DNA from: Saccharophagus degradans 2-40
Lineage (GTDB): Bacteria; Pseudomonadota; Gammaproteobacteria; Pseudomonadales; Cellvibrionaceae
DNA length: 64,000 nt
Assembly (NCBI RefSeq): GCF_000013665.1
Contig: NC_007912.1
Span: 62,001-126,000, forward strand
Direction: 5' to 3'
Each line of letters starts with the position of its first letter. Position 1 is the first letter of the stretch. Positions 1 to 10,305 of this stretch are shown here, one piece after another. Below the pieces are notes generated by a model. That model saw nothing but the letters and a program-made list of their open reading frames with translations, was not told the origin of the DNA and did no database searches. The position numbers were made by a program, and so were the translations under genes.

Positions 1-588
1 AGCATGGGTGCCGCTGTTAATTACAGTGCTAACCACACCTTTGGCAAAGGGCGCATCGCCTTTGGTGCCAGTGCAATTGGCGGGGAATTTAGTTTGGATG
101 AGGGCGAAGGCCAAACCCTAGCCAAGCTGGAGTATCACTTTTTTGCCTCCACTCAGTTTAATTCAAGCTCGCGCTTCGCCATTCAGCCCCGTTTATTTAT
201 ACGCGGGCAGCTGGCCGATAAAACACCGCTACCCGCCATAGAAACCTTAAGCCTTAGCGGTTTTTACGGCGTGCGTGCCAGCCCCGTGGGAACAGTAAGT
301 GCAGATACCGGTGTATTGCTAAGTGCAGAACTGCATATGCCAGCGTTGGTAAATACCCAATTGGCCGAGCAGCCATTTAGCGCGGCGCCCTATATGTTTT
401 TTGATTCCGGAAGTGGCGAGCAATACCAAGCCGACGACGCCAGTGCATTAAGTGTTAGCCAAAGTGGCTTTGGCGCGGGCTTAAACCTGCGCTGGGGGCG
501 ATTTTCTGCCAATGCCACCTATGCCAGTGCAACCAACCAAGAGGTAAATGGCGATGACCAAGTCTATGTCCAATTGCGCTGGCAATAA
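1..588 (+). CDS. TpsB-type outer-membrane transporter, C-terminal part (ShlB/FhaC/HecB family)
   Basis: The reading frame is open from the first base of the window, so this is the 3' end of a longer gene. The visible ~195 residues alternate short hydrophobic and polar strands, with repeated G-x-aromatic patterns, and end in VQLRWQ. A terminal aromatic-rich strand is typical of outer-membrane beta-barrels. The segment FYGVRASP resembles the region before the last strands of two-partner-secretion transporters, which export a partner exoprotein through the outer membrane. The downstream gene is such an exoprotein and its start overlaps this gene by about 40 bases, which implies translational coupling. 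The family call rests mainly on this context; the POTRA domains lie outside the window. Confidence 0.75.
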   Translation, partial: SMGAAVNYSANHTFGKGRIAFGASAIGGEFSLDEGEGQTLAKLEYHFFASTQFNSSSRFAIQPRLFIRGQLADKTPLPAIETLSLSGFYGVRASPVGTVSADTGVLLSAELHMPALVNTQLAEQPFSAAPYMFFDSGSGEQYQADDASALSVSQSGFGAGLNLRWGRFSANATYASATNQEVNGDDQVYVQLRWQ

Positions 589-3500
589 CAAGCCATTGCG
601 GTTGGCTTGCTGTATCGCGCTTATTAGTAGCGGCGCATTTGCGGGGCCAGAGGGCGCGCAGGTGGTAGCTGGCGATATCGCCTTAGATGAAAGCGTGCAG
701 GGCCAATTTAATATTCAGCAAAACAGCGAACGCGCTGTTATTAATTATCAAAACTTTTCTATTGGCCAAGGCGAAGCCGTTAATGTGGTGCAGCCGGGCG
801 AAAATGCTGTGCTATTAAACCGCGTTGTGGGCAACAACCTTAGCCAAATTGCCGGCGCCCTGAATGCCAACGGCCAAGTATTTTTGGTTAACCCACAGGG
901 CGTAATGTTTGGTGGTGGCGCGCAGGTAAATGTGGGCGGCCTGTTGGTAAGCACGGTAGATATCAATACCGAAGCGTTTATGACCGGCGGCTTGGTACCT
1001 GCAGACTCGGCAGCCAATTCAAACCCAGCGGCCAGCATTGTTAACAACGCAGACATAACTGCAACCGGTGCAAATGGCGTGGTTTTTGTTGCCCCAATTG
1101 TAGAGAACAACGGCAAAATTGAGGCTATTGGTGGCGACATTAGATTATCTACTGGTAATGGCGTATTTGCCCAAGTAGACGGCAGCCCCATAAGTATTCT
1201 GTTAGATAGCCCCCATCAAGGGGGACTAAGTCTTGGTGGGGCAGGTCAAGGTGGGGCAGGTCAAGATAACGCAGGGCAAGCTAGTGCAAGCGGCAGCAAT
1301 ATCACCAACCATGGCACATTGCGCGCCCAGCGCATTAGTGAGCAGGGTGGCAATATTGTCCTTGTGGCCGAGCAGGGCGACGCCATCAATATGGGCACTA
1401 TGGATACCGCAGCAACCGCCATTGGTGGCGCGGGGGATATTACTGTTCAGGCAAATCGCATTGCACAGTTTGGCGCTATAACCAGTCAGGCGGGTGCCAA
1501 TCAAGGCGACGGCGGCAATGTGAATTTGCAGGGTGCCAATTTGGTAGAAATAGGCTCGCAGGCCACGACCAATGTATCGGCCCACAATGGCGAGGCCGGT
1601 AGCGCGGTGTTTTTCTCCCCCAACACCACGGTTATGCATGTGGGCGCGCAGGTCAATGCCAGCTCGGTAGATGGCCGCGGGGGCTATGTGGATGTTTCTG
1701 GCCTAAAGCATGTGGATGCACTGGGCAGAGTAAACGTGGCCAGTGGCGTAGGTGAGCACGGTACTTTTCTTATCGACCCCGACGATATCACCATAACCAC
1801 CGTAGATAACCTAGTAACAGCAGCCACGCCTTTTCAGTCTTCCGCGTCGGGTAGTTCCACCTTAGATGTCGCCACCTTAGAGGCCGCGCTAAGTGGCGGT
1901 GGCAACATAGAGGTGCGCACTGATGTGGAATTTGGCGATGGTGAAAGTGGCCATATAACCGTTGATAGCAATATCGATTTAGACGGTAGCAACGGCGGCA
2001 GTTTATCGCTGGTGGCGGATGGCAATATTATCGTGTCGGCAGGTGTTGTTATCGCCGATCAAACAACAGCCACAGTAGATAATACCAACATAAATTTTAC
2101 CGCCGGTGGCGCCATTACCATGCCCGATACCAGCCGTGTAGAGGCGGGCACTGGGCTAATAAACTTTACCGCGGGTAGCAGCATTCAAGTTGGCAGCCTC
2201 ACCAGCAATAGTACGGCAGCTAACGCCATTACATTAATAGGGGTAAGTGTTGTAGATGGCGGCGATACCGATATAGATTTAATTGCCCCTAACGGTGGGG
2301 TAACTATAAATGCAGTAAGCAACGTGGGCAGCGCAAGTTACATAGAAACCAATATAAGCCAGCTTACAATTACCATGGCTGGCGCCGCGCCCGTACGCAT
2401 ATTAGAAGTAGATGACCTGCAAATTACCTCGCTTACCAATGGCCAAAATATCGACCTCTGGCTGCAAAGCGGCACCCTTACCATCGACGACCCAGGCATA
2501 AGTGCATCGGGCAACATGAGCATAATTGCCGACGACCTAACTGGTGATTTGGGGCGCACGCTTACCCTTGGGGCGAACCAGCTTTGGCTGGATATAGCCA
2601 ACCCTGCAGCCCTAACAACTATTAACACAACCGTTACCAGTTTAGATGCGCGGGCGGGCGGTGCGGGCTTAGATATTATTAATACCGGCGCCCTAACCAT
2701 TAGCGATGGCGCTTTGGATGTCGATAGCAGTGGGGTATCGCTAGAGGGCAGCTACCTCGCCGTGCGCACAGCCGCGGGCGATTTAACATTGGCCTCCAAT
2801 ATAGATTTAGACGGCGGCAATGGCGGCACCTTGATATTAGATGCCGGCGCAGACCTTATATTGCCTGCTTCATGGCAAGTATCTGACCTTACCCCTGGCA
2901 CTGTGGATAGCGTCGCGCTGGAATTACACACCGCCAATAATCTCACCCTAGATACAAATGTAACGGTAGATGTTGGCGGCGGCACGCTGTTGGTTAATAG
3001 CGGTGGCGACCTAACCGTAACCGGGCTTAGCTCCACCAGTGCCGCCAACAATGCCATAAGCTTAACCGCTGCCGGCACCATTAACGATGCCGGTGATGCC
3101 GCAACCGACCTAAGCGCCATTAACGGCGGCATAGTACTTAGCGCCGCTACTGGCATACCAGATTTAGAAATAGAAGCGGCCAATCTTGCGCTTACCAATA
3201 GCACGTCGGGCGACGTAACGCTGCATCAACAAAACAGCGCCGACCTTACCATTAGTATTTTATCTACCGTTGCAAATTTTACTCTCGATGGTGTTACGCA
3301 ACTTACCCTTACCGATGCAGCTAACAGCGTAGGTGGCGATGTAAACATTACCACCTTAGGCGCAGGTGCCTTTACCTTGCCTAACACAGGCATAACCACA
3401 ACCGGTGCCATTACGCTGGATGTATTCGATATAAGCGACAGCGATAATACCGTACTTTTAAATGGCGCCAGTGGTGCACTAACTTTGCGTGGCTTAACGA

Positions 3501-6500
3501 CGGCCACGCAACTTAACACTAATTTCTCGGATTTAACTTTTTCGTCGCCAGCCGCAAGCGCAATTAGTTTTGTAAATAGCGGTGCGCTAAACGTAAACAG
3601 CTTTGCTGCAGGTGGCGATATTACCTTAACTACCAGCAGCGGCGATTTAGTATTTACCAGCAACGTCGATACCAACGGCAGCGATGGCGCCACCTGGAAC
3701 TTTACTGCGGCCAACAATTTAGACTTAGCCGCCGCAGTGCGCTGGGAAGATTCGGCTACAGCATCACCTGATAGTATTACGCTACAGCTAACAGCAGGTG
3801 GCGCTCTGTTGGCCAACGATATAGACATGCTAGATATAGGTGCAGGCACAGCATTAATTAACACCAGCGGGGTAGCGCAAATATCGCGTCTTACCACCAG
3901 TTCTGCTTCTGCTAACGCAATAGTAATTAACGCAAACAGAGTGCGCGGCAACACATCTACAACGTCGGATTTAAGAGCCATAAACGGCGGTATTATTCTG
4001 AATACAGCTACAGGGGTAACCGGCGGTATAGGCGCTTATTTCGAAGCAGATACTTCGAACTTAGAAATAAACTTAACCGGCGTTGGCGATATATCAATCG
4101 ATTCTGGTGTTGATATGGCGCTGAGCGGTTCCGGTTTTGATTTTCTCGATATACGCGTAGCGGGCACCCTTACCCTACAAGACGCAGGCGTAATAAGTAC
4201 CGGTGCAGTGGTAATTAAAGCCGAAGACGTACAAGATACAGCCGGCAGAGCGTTAGATATAACCGCCACCGATTTATTTATTCAACTAGATGCCATGGCG
4301 GGTAACTTGGGGGTAACAACTAACGCCGCAACCTTAGATGGCTCGGTAGCGGGCGCGGGCGATTTTACTTTTAATACATCCGCCAGCCTAAGTTTGTTAG
4401 ACAGCGTAGAAGATACAAACACCAACACATTTTTAACCACAAGCGGCAATATGATACTAAGCGCAGCGGGTGATATAAGCTTAGATGCACCGCTAGATAT
4501 AAATAACCAAAGCGGCTTAACCCACAGTTTAATTACAAATAACGATATTATTTTTACCACCGGCAATAATATAAGCGATAGCGATTTCACCATTGCCGAC
4601 GACGTAAACCTAGTGCTACAAGCCGACCGCCATATTGCGTTGCCCGCAGGCCATTTAATAAATACCAACGCGGGTACCATAACCATAAATGCCAACAACA
4701 ATGCAGACGGTACCGGTACATTACAATTATTGGGGCAGCTTTTTACCACTAGTGCTACTACCAGTGCAGTGGATATTATTGCCGCGCAAATAGTGGGCGA
4801 TGCCACAACCCAAACAGAAATAGAAGCAACCGCCGGCGGCATACAAATAACCGCGTTAGATGGCGTAACTAACCTAGATATAGAAACCACCGCTTTAGCG
4901 CTTACCAATACCAACAGCGGTGCGGTGACGGTAAACCAACAAAATGGTGCGAACCTTACCGTTGCAACGCTTAATAGTGTGGGCGACGTTACATTAAACG
5001 GCGCAACTAACCTAACCATTACCGATGCCAGCCACAGCATAGGCGGCGATTTAAATATTGTTACCAGTGGCAACGGCGGCTTAATAGTGCCCGCAACGGG
5101 GCTAACTGCAACGGGCGCAATAGTATTAAATGTTTGGGATATTACCGATGGCGATACTGCAGTGGCATTAACTGCTGCCAATGCAGACCTAACCTTTAGA
5201 GGGTTAGGCGCAGCCACTCAATTAAATACCAGCTTGGCGAGTTTAAATTTTAATAATCAAACCGCTAGTACCATAACCATTACTAACAATGCAGCGCTTA
5301 CGCTTAATAATTTTTCTACCCTAGGTGATATAAACTTAAGCACCACGGCAGGTGATTTAACCATCGCAAACGCCATAGACCTAGACGGCACCAACGGCGT
5401 TAATTGGTTATTTAGTGCAGCAAACGATTTAGACATTCTTGCCGCAAGCGTGTGGCAAGACAGTAATACCGTCACAGCAGATGCAACAAATATTTCGCTG
5501 CAAGCCGGGCAAAATATACAAATGACAGACGGCGCTAGAATTTATGCAGGTGCTGGCTTAATTAATGCACTTGCAGGCAACACTTTATTTGTAAGCAGTT
5601 TGCAAACCGACAGTACCCTAGCTAATGCAATTACATTAAATGCAGCAAGCATTCGCGACTTTGGTGATAGTCACTTAGATATTGTTGCCGCCAACGGTGG
5701 CGCCAACTTAACGGCAACGGTGGATATTGGCGATGTGAGCTCTATCGAAACAGAATTAAACAGCGCCGCCATTACAATGGCTGCGCCAGGCCCTGTGCGG
5801 TTAGTAGAGCTAAACGATTTAAACCTAACTAGTTTAACCAATGGCACCGATGTATTTGTTTACGTACCCAACGGTTTGCTAACTGTAGATGCCGCAGGCG
5901 TGGCGGTTATTGGCGAACTAAATATATTAGCCGACGATATTACCAGCAGCACCGGCCGTACACTTACGTTAAGTGCAAACACGGCGTTTTTAGATATTAC
6001 CAACCTAGGCGCCACCACATTATTTAACACAACGTTTAATCGTCTAGATGGCACCGTAGCAGGCAGTGATTTCATATTAATTAATAACGGCGCACTAGAG
6101 TTAATAGATTTAGTTAACGACACTAACGCAACAGCCTTTAGTGTTACCTCTGGCGCTATGAATCTATCTACCCTAGTTGGCGATATAACCCTAACCAACA
6201 CAATAGATTTAGACGGCGCCAACGGCCAAACCCTACAACTAACAGCCGCAAACGATATTGTGTTTGCCAACGCGACTCAAATTAGCGACCAAACACCCGC
6301 CACTACCGATAATGTAAATGTGCAACTTACCGCGGCGAATACAATTAGCCTAAACAATAGCAATAGCATTAATGTAAGTGGCGGTACGTTATTACTTAAT
6401 GCCGGTAATCAATTAACGGTAACCGGGCTAAGCTCTACCAGCACAGCGAGCAACGCAATTGAATTAATCACTAACGGTTTTATAGATGACGGCGGCGAAG

Positions 6501-8701
6501 GCATTATAGATATTACGGCTACTAATGGCGGTGTAGTGCTTAGCAGTGCAACCAGCGTTATAGATAGCGGAGATGAATTTTTAGAAATTAGCAGCTCGCA
6601 GCTAGCAATAAATCAAACCGCAGCAGGCAGTGCAAATATTTATGTCGACCAAGATGTTGCACTTACCGCAACAGGCCTAGATGCATTAAGGCTGCGAGCA
6701 GACGGCACAGTCACTATTGAAGATGCAGGCTTAAGTGCAAGTTCAGATGTGGCGATATTTGCCGCCGACCTAACCGACGGCGCAGGCCGCGAAGTAGACA
6801 TTGCAGCTAGCGATTTATACTTAGAGCTAACAGACTTGGTGGCCGATATAATTGTGAATGCCAACGCAACCAACCTAGATGCCACAATAGATGGCAGCGG
6901 CGGCGTTACCGTTAATGCTCCAGCCGACCTTACATTATTTGATAGTAGCGAAGATGCCCTTAATAACTCCATTATTGCGCGCAGTGGTAATGTAACCGTA
7001 AACGCGGGCAATAATTTAACGGTAGCTAACGATTTACACGTGGATGATCAATCTGGCCAAGTGTTAACTTTATTTGCCGGTAACGATTTAATGTTTACCA
7101 CCGGTGCAAATATTGTAGATGGCAGCGCAGGCGCACCCATAGATAACATTGCCATAAGCTTAGCGGCCAATCGCCATATTCAATTACCAAACGCAACTAT
7201 AAATAGCTACGGCGGCACCATTGCTATTACTGCCGACCAGGATGCCAATGGCAGCGGCGATGTAACGCTCGACGCTCAACTTATTTCCACTAGCACGGCA
7301 AACAACGCTGTAACTATTGCAGGGGTGAATATTGTTGGCGATAGCAGCAGCGATGCCGAAATAGTAGCCTCGGCAGGTGGTGTAGAGCTAACTGCAAGTG
7401 GCAATATTCTTGGCCAAGGTGCAAACCAATTTTTTGATGTAGATTCAGCAAGGCTTGCTATTACAAATGTGGGCGGTGAGCTGCGTTACCACGCTATAAA
7501 TAGCGTAACCTTATTAGCAGCAAATAATTTAACCGATGCTAATTTTCAAATAGACGGCACCTTTACTGTGCCAGATACCGGCTTGCAAAGCAGTGCTGGG
7601 TTGCTGGCTGTAACCGCAACCGATTTAATTGATAGCGATAGAAATACAACCATTAACGGCGAGAATTTTTTATTAGCGCTTAGCAATCCCATTGCTGCCA
7701 CCACGTTAACAACAAGTATAGATAGCGCAGATATCACCTTACCGAATCAAACCCTTACCCTAAACGAAACCAACGGCTTAATTCTTAGCGACTTAAATGC
7801 CGATGGCAACGCGCTGCTAATAAACAATGGCAATGCGGCTATAAATATTGCCACAGGTGATTTACGCATAGCCAATAACGTAAGCCTTAGCGATACCCTT
7901 GCCAATGGCACGCGCACAGGTTTATTTGAGGCCACTGTAAGTAACGGCAATATAAATATTAGTAACGACGGCATAGGCAGTACCGTGGTGGTGCAATCCA
8001 CCAATACTGTCGATCAAACCGCGGAGGGTGGTTTGGGTGCCGGCTTTAATGGCAACCCTTCGCAAACATCTATACGGTTTGAATTGCCAAACAACGGCGC
8101 TCAAACGCGTACCATTACAATTGGCAGCGCCGATTCGCAAGCAAGCGTGATTGCGGTGGGGGGTGATATAGAAATAGATGGTTTGGGCGCAGGCGTTGCC
8201 AATGTGCAATCGAGCAGCGTGGTGGTGTTGGCCAGCGCTTCGCAATTAACAAGTTACAACCAAGTAGACGATGCATTGGACGGTACTTTACTGCTTAACG
8301 GTTTGGCTACTTCATCTGATGCCATCTCCGATACCAACCGCTTAGCGCGCACCGGCCGCACCATTGCAATACGACCAGATAGTTTTGTGCTGCCAGAACC
8401 AGAACCAGAACCAGAACCAGACCCAGACCCAGAACCTACACCCTCGCCAGAGCTACCCATCGAAAACGTGGTAGAGGTGGTAAACGACATGCAAGAAAAC
8501 ATAAATGCCGATGCTACGGTGCAACCGCAACCAGAGAAGAAAGACGATGCCGACCAAGCGTTTGATGAATTGTATAGCTCGTCAGATTGCAGTGACCCAG
8601 ACAAAAAAAATAAAGGCCACTGCGCAATTGAATCTGCCGTTAAAAACTTTTTATCCCATTGGACAGTAGGCGGCCAGCTGCCGCCAAAAGTAATTCGCTA
8701 A
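548..8701 (+). CDS. TpsA filamentous haemagglutinin-like giant exoprotein
   Basis: Predicted surface or secreted adhesin of 2717 aa. A signal peptide ends around residue 32 (GAFA|GPEG). It is followed by the haemagglutination-activity/TPS domain (about 34-150) with the NPQGVMFGG version of the NPNG motif that guides export through TpsB. Residues ~470-2460 form a beta-helix-like stalk of large repeats listed separately. A short EP/DP-rich segment (~2616) precedes the C-terminal region, where Cys2681 and Cys2692 sit 31 to 25 residues from the end. The start at 548 overlaps the upstream transporter gene; an ATG at 554 has better spacing to the GAGG at 541 and may be the true start. No receptor-binding or toxin tip domain is recognisable. 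The cargo role (adhesion, biofilm) is inferred from the family. Confidence 0.88.
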   Translation: MAMTKSMSNCAGNNKPLRLACCIALISSGAFAGPEGAQVVAGDIALDESVQGQFNIQQNSERAVINYQNFSIGQGEAVNVVQPGENAVLLNRVVGNNLSQIAGALNANGQVFLVNPQGVMFGGGAQVNVGGLLVSTVDINTEAFMTGGLVPADSAANSNPAASIVNNADITATGANGVVFVAPIVENNGKIEAIGGDIRLSTGNGVFAQVDGSPISILLDSPHQGGLSLGGAGQGGAGQDNAGQASASGSNITNHGTLRAQRISEQGGNIVLVAEQGDAINMGTMDTAATAIGGAGDITVQANRIAQFGAITSQAGANQGDGGNVNLQGANLVEIGSQATTNVSAHNGEAGSAVFFSPNTTVMHVGAQVNASSVDGRGGYVDVSGLKHVDALGRVNVASGVGEHGTFLIDPDDITITTVDNLVTAATPFQSSASGSSTLDVATLEAALSGGGNIEVRTDVEFGDGESGHITVDSNIDLDGSNGGSLSLVADGNIIVSAGVVIADQTTATVDNTNINFTAGGAITMPDTSRVEAGTGLINFTAGSSIQVGSLTSNSTAANAITLIGVSVVDGGDTDIDLIAPNGGVTINAVSNVGSASYIETNISQLTITMAGAAPVRILEVDDLQITSLTNGQNIDLWLQSGTLTIDDPGISASGNMSIIADDLTGDLGRTLTLGANQLWLDIANPAALTTINTTVTSLDARAGGAGLDIINTGALTISDGALDVDSSGVSLEGSYLAVRTAAGDLTLASNIDLDGGNGGTLILDAGADLILPASWQVSDLTPGTVDSVALELHTANNLTLDTNVTVDVGGGTLLVNSGGDLTVTGLSSTSAANNAISLTAAGTINDAGDAATDLSAINGGIVLSAATGIPDLEIEAANLALTNSTSGDVTLHQQNSADLTISILSTVANFTLDGVTQLTLTDAANSVGGDVNITTLGAGAFTLPNTGITTTGAITLDVFDISDSDNTVLLNGASGALTLRGLTTATQLNTNFSDLTFSSPAASAISFVNSGALNVNSFAAGGDITLTTSSGDLVFTSNVDTNGSDGATWNFTAANNLDLAAAVRWEDSATASPDSITLQLTAGGALLANDIDMLDIGAGTALINTSGVAQISRLTTSSASANAIVINANRVRGNTSTTSDLRAINGGIILNTATGVTGGIGAYFEADTSNLEINLTGVGDISIDSGVDMALSGSGFDFLDIRVAGTLTLQDAGVISTGAVVIKAEDVQDTAGRALDITATDLFIQLDAMAGNLGVTTNAATLDGSVAGAGDFTFNTSASLSLLDSVEDTNTNTFLTTSGNMILSAAGDISLDAPLDINNQSGLTHSLITNNDIIFTTGNNISDSDFTIADDVNLVLQADRHIALPAGHLINTNAGTITINANNNADGTGTLQLLGQLFTTSATTSAVDIIAAQIVGDATTQTEIEATAGGIQITALDGVTNLDIETTALALTNTNSGAVTVNQQNGANLTVATLNSVGDVTLNGATNLTITDASHSIGGDLNIVTSGNGGLIVPATGLTATGAIVLNVWDITDGDTAVALTAANADLTFRGLGAATQLNTSLASLNFNNQTASTITITNNAALTLNNFSTLGDINLSTTAGDLTIANAIDLDGTNGVNWLFSAANDLDILAASVWQDSNTVTADATNISLQAGQNIQMTDGARIYAGAGLINALAGNTLFVSSLQTDSTLANAITLNAASIRDFGDSHLDIVAANGGANLTATVDIGDVSSIETELNSAAITMAAPGPVRLVELNDLNLTSLTNGTDVFVYVPNGLLTVDAAGVAVIGELNILADDITSSTGRTLTLSANTAFLDITNLGATTLFNTTFNRLDGTVAGSDFILINNGALELIDLVNDTNATAFSVTSGAMNLSTLVGDITLTNTIDLDGANGQTLQLTAANDIVFANATQISDQTPATTDNVNVQLTAANTISLNNSNSINVSGGTLLLNAGNQLTVTGLSSTSTASNAIELITNGFIDDGGEGIIDITATNGGVVLSSATSVIDSGDEFLEISSSQLAINQTAAGSANIYVDQDVALTATGLDALRLRADGTVTIEDAGLSASSDVAIFAADLTDGAGREVDIAASDLYLELTDLVADIIVNANATNLDATIDGSGGVTVNAPADLTLFDSSEDALNNSIIARSGNVTVNAGNNLTVANDLHVDDQSGQVLTLFAGNDLMFTTGANIVDGSAGAPIDNIAISLAANRHIQLPNATINSYGGTIAITADQDANGSGDVTLDAQLISTSTANNAVTIAGVNIVGDSSSDAEIVASAGGVELTASGNILGQGANQFFDVDSARLAITNVGGELRYHAINSVTLLAANNLTDANFQIDGTFTVPDTGLQSSAGLLAVTATDLIDSDRNTTINGENFLLALSNPIAATTLTTSIDSADITLPNQTLTLNETNGLILSDLNADGNALLINNGNAAINIATGDLRIANNVSLSDTLANGTRTGLFEATVSNGNINISNDGIGSTVVVQSTNTVDQTAEGGLGAGFNGNPSQTSIRFELPNNGAQTRTITIGSADSQASVIAVGGDIEIDGLGAGVANVQSSSVVVLASASQLTSYNQVDDALDGTLLLNGLATSSDAISDTNRLARTGRTIAIRPDSFVLPEPEPEPEPDPDPEPTPSPELPIENVVEVVNDMQENINADATVQPQPEKKDDADQAFDELYSSSDCSDPDKKNKGHCAIESAVKNFLSHWTVGGQLPPKVIR
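1950..7960 (+). repeat. Seven to eight tandem ~276-294 aa repeats inside tpsA
   Basis: The motif GD-[IL]-T-x-x-x-N-[IL]-D-L-D-G-x-N-G, or a decayed version, recurs with its central Ile/Leu/Val codon at 1973, 2801, 3665, 4493, 5375, 6203, 7034 and 7880. The steps are 276, 288, 276, 294, 276, 277 and 282 residues. Each unit also carries in order a TSS-x-NAI segment, a DxxxxNGG(I/V) segment and an ADDLT-like segment. Units are not equally related: 1 resembles 5, 2 resembles 4, and 3 resembles 6. That pattern suggests block duplications rather than simple unit-by-unit expansion. DNA identity is low enough that the array is old. Confidence 0.85.
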
Positions 8702-8738
8702 TGTTGTAAATTATTTACGTAAACAGATGTGTGGTGAA

Positions 8739-9527
8739 TTAGCGCTTAATTGCAGCGCTTGCCGAAGTAATAATAAACGCGATGGTGCTGGCAATAACGA
8801 TAGATGGCCCGGGCGCAGTATCTAAAAAATAAGAGGCTGCCAACCCAAGCCACACAGATGCTACACCAATGCAGGCTGCGCAAATGGCCATGGCCTCGGG
8901 CGAGCTTGTTAATTTGCGTGCGGCAGCGGGTGGAATAATTAACAGCGCGGTAATTAATAAAATGCCTACCGCCTTCATAGCAATGGCAATTAACAAAGCC
9001 ATTAACAACATTAGCATTAAGCGCAATTTTTCTACCGCTAAGCCTTCTACTTTTGCCAAGCTCTCGTCTATGGCTATCATTAATAGGCTTCGCCAAAAAA
9101 AGCACACCAGCCCTAAAATAACGCTGGCCGCCGCACACACTACGGCTATATCTTGCATATTTACGGTAAGTAAATCGCCAAATAAATAACCGTATAAATC
9201 TATCCGGCTATTCGAAAATAAACCCACACACACCAAGCCCAATGCCAGCGCCGAATGGCTAAGAATACCAAGCAGGCTGTCGTTGGCGAGGGTGGTGCTT
9301 TTTTGCATCCACCACAACAACAGGGCAATGGCCGAACTGGCCAACACAATGCCTATAACCGGGCTAATGTTTAACACTATGCCAAACGCTACGCCCAGTA
9401 GTGCAGAGTGGGCGAGGGTATCGCCAAAGTAAGCCATACGTCGCCACACCACAAAGGCACCCAGTGGGCCTGCGGTTAAAGCAATAACGCTACCGGCAAT
9501 TAAAGACAACAATAAAAAACTAATCAT
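8739..9527 (-). CDS. znuB: Zinc ABC transporter permease ZnuB
   Basis: Inner-membrane permease of the ABC-3 family, about 262 aa, with seven to eight hydrophobic segments. The N-terminal signature GPLGAFVVWRRMAYFGDTLAHSALLG is typical of ZnuB/MntB permeases (quoted in part: RRMAYFGDTLAHSALLG). I chose the ATG at 9527 (MISFLLLSL) because it gives the normal ZnuB length and overlaps the znuC stop by a few bases; a longer open frame upstream would add a poor leader. It works with ZnuC (ATPase) and periplasmic ZnuA to import Zn2+. It is the last gene of a zur-znuC-znuB operon and converges with tpsA. Confidence 0.93.
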   Translation of the reverse strand: MISFLLLSLIAGSVIALTAGPLGAFVVWRRMAYFGDTLAHSALLGVAFGIVLNISPVIGIVLASSAIALLLWWMQKSTTLANDSLLGILSHSALALGLVCVGLFSNSRIDLYGYLFGDLLTVNMQDIAVVCAAASVILGLVCFFWRSLLMIAIDESLAKVEGLAVEKLRLMLMLLMALLIAIAMKAVGILLITALLIIPPAAARKLTSSPEAMAICAACIGVASVWLGLAASYFLDTAPGPSIVIASTIAFIITSASAAIKR

Positions 9528-10305
9528 GGTGATGGTCGCACTCGTCGCTACAGCCAACCACATCGCCATGCATATCGTGATGATGATCGTGGTTGTGGGT
9601 ATAAACAGCTAAATCGTCGCTGGCTTGCTTGCCAAACAATTTTAAATATTCGGGGTGTTTGCTCACGCTTTCGGGTTGGCCGTGGCAACACATATGACGG
9701 TTTAAGCACACCACTGAATCGGTTTGCGCCATAACCAAATGTAAGTCGTGCGATACCATTACAATGGCGCACTGCAATTGCTGGCGCAACTCGGCTATTA
9801 GCCGATACAACTCTATTTGGCCGTTTACATCTACACCCTGCAGTGGCTCATCTAATACCAGTAGGTTGGGGCGTTGTAAAATAGCGCGCGCCAGCAGCAC
9901 CCGTTGAAACTCCCCACCAGAAAGGTTGTGCATTTGTGCACTGCTTAAATTGGCTATGCCCACTTGCTCCAATGCAGCCTTGCGGGCGCTGCGCGAAGGC
10001 GCCTTTGGCCCGGCCAAGCTTAGAAAGCGGCTTACCTTAATGGGCATACTTGGGTCTAAATGCAGAGTTTGTGGCATATACCCTATGCGCAGCGGCTGTT
10101 TGCCCTGTGCGCAGTGGGTAATAGAGCCCGTGGTTGGTGCTATTAAGCCGGTTATTACCTTTACTAGGCTACTTTTGCCTGCGCCATTGGGGCCAATAAT
10201 GGTAACAATCTCGCTCTGGTGAATGGTGAGGTTAATGCCTTCTAGCACTGGCTCTGCACTAAAGCGCAGGTGAATATTGTTTAGCTGAATGAGTGGGGCG
10301 GCCAT
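9520..10305 (-). CDS. znuC: Zinc ABC transporter ATPase ZnuC
   Basis: Cytoplasmic ATP-binding subunit, 261 aa. Visible motifs are Walker A GPNGAGKSS near residue 38, signature LSGGEFQRV near residue 129, Walker B NLLVLDEP, and the switch-histidine segment VSHDLH. The C-terminal ~25 residues are very His-rich (HNHDHHHD and CDHHHD), suggesting a metal-binding tail. Its ATG overlaps the zur stop codon by one base (TAATG) and its stop overlaps the znuB start, so all three genes are translationally coupled. Zur control is expected from the box upstream of zur. Confidence 0.95.
   Translation of the reverse strand: MAAPLIQLNNIHLRFSAEPVLEGINLTIHQSEIVTIIGPNGAGKSSLVKVITGLIAPTTGSITHCAQGKQPLRIGYMPQTLHLDPSMPIKVSRFLSLAGPKAPSRSARKAALEQVGIANLSSAQMHNLSGGEFQRVLLARAILQRPNLLVLDEPLQGVDVNGQIELYRLIAELRQQLQCAIVMVSHDLHLVMAQTDSVVCLNRHMCCHGQPESVSKHPEYLKLFGKQASDDLAVYTHNHDHHHDMHGDVVGCSDECDHHHD

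Noticed and set aside
748-8604. Many long open frames on the minus strand opposite the tpsA gene
   Set aside because: They mirror the strong codon bias and lack of stop codons in the repeat-rich gene; none has a ribosome-binding site, domain or conserved start.
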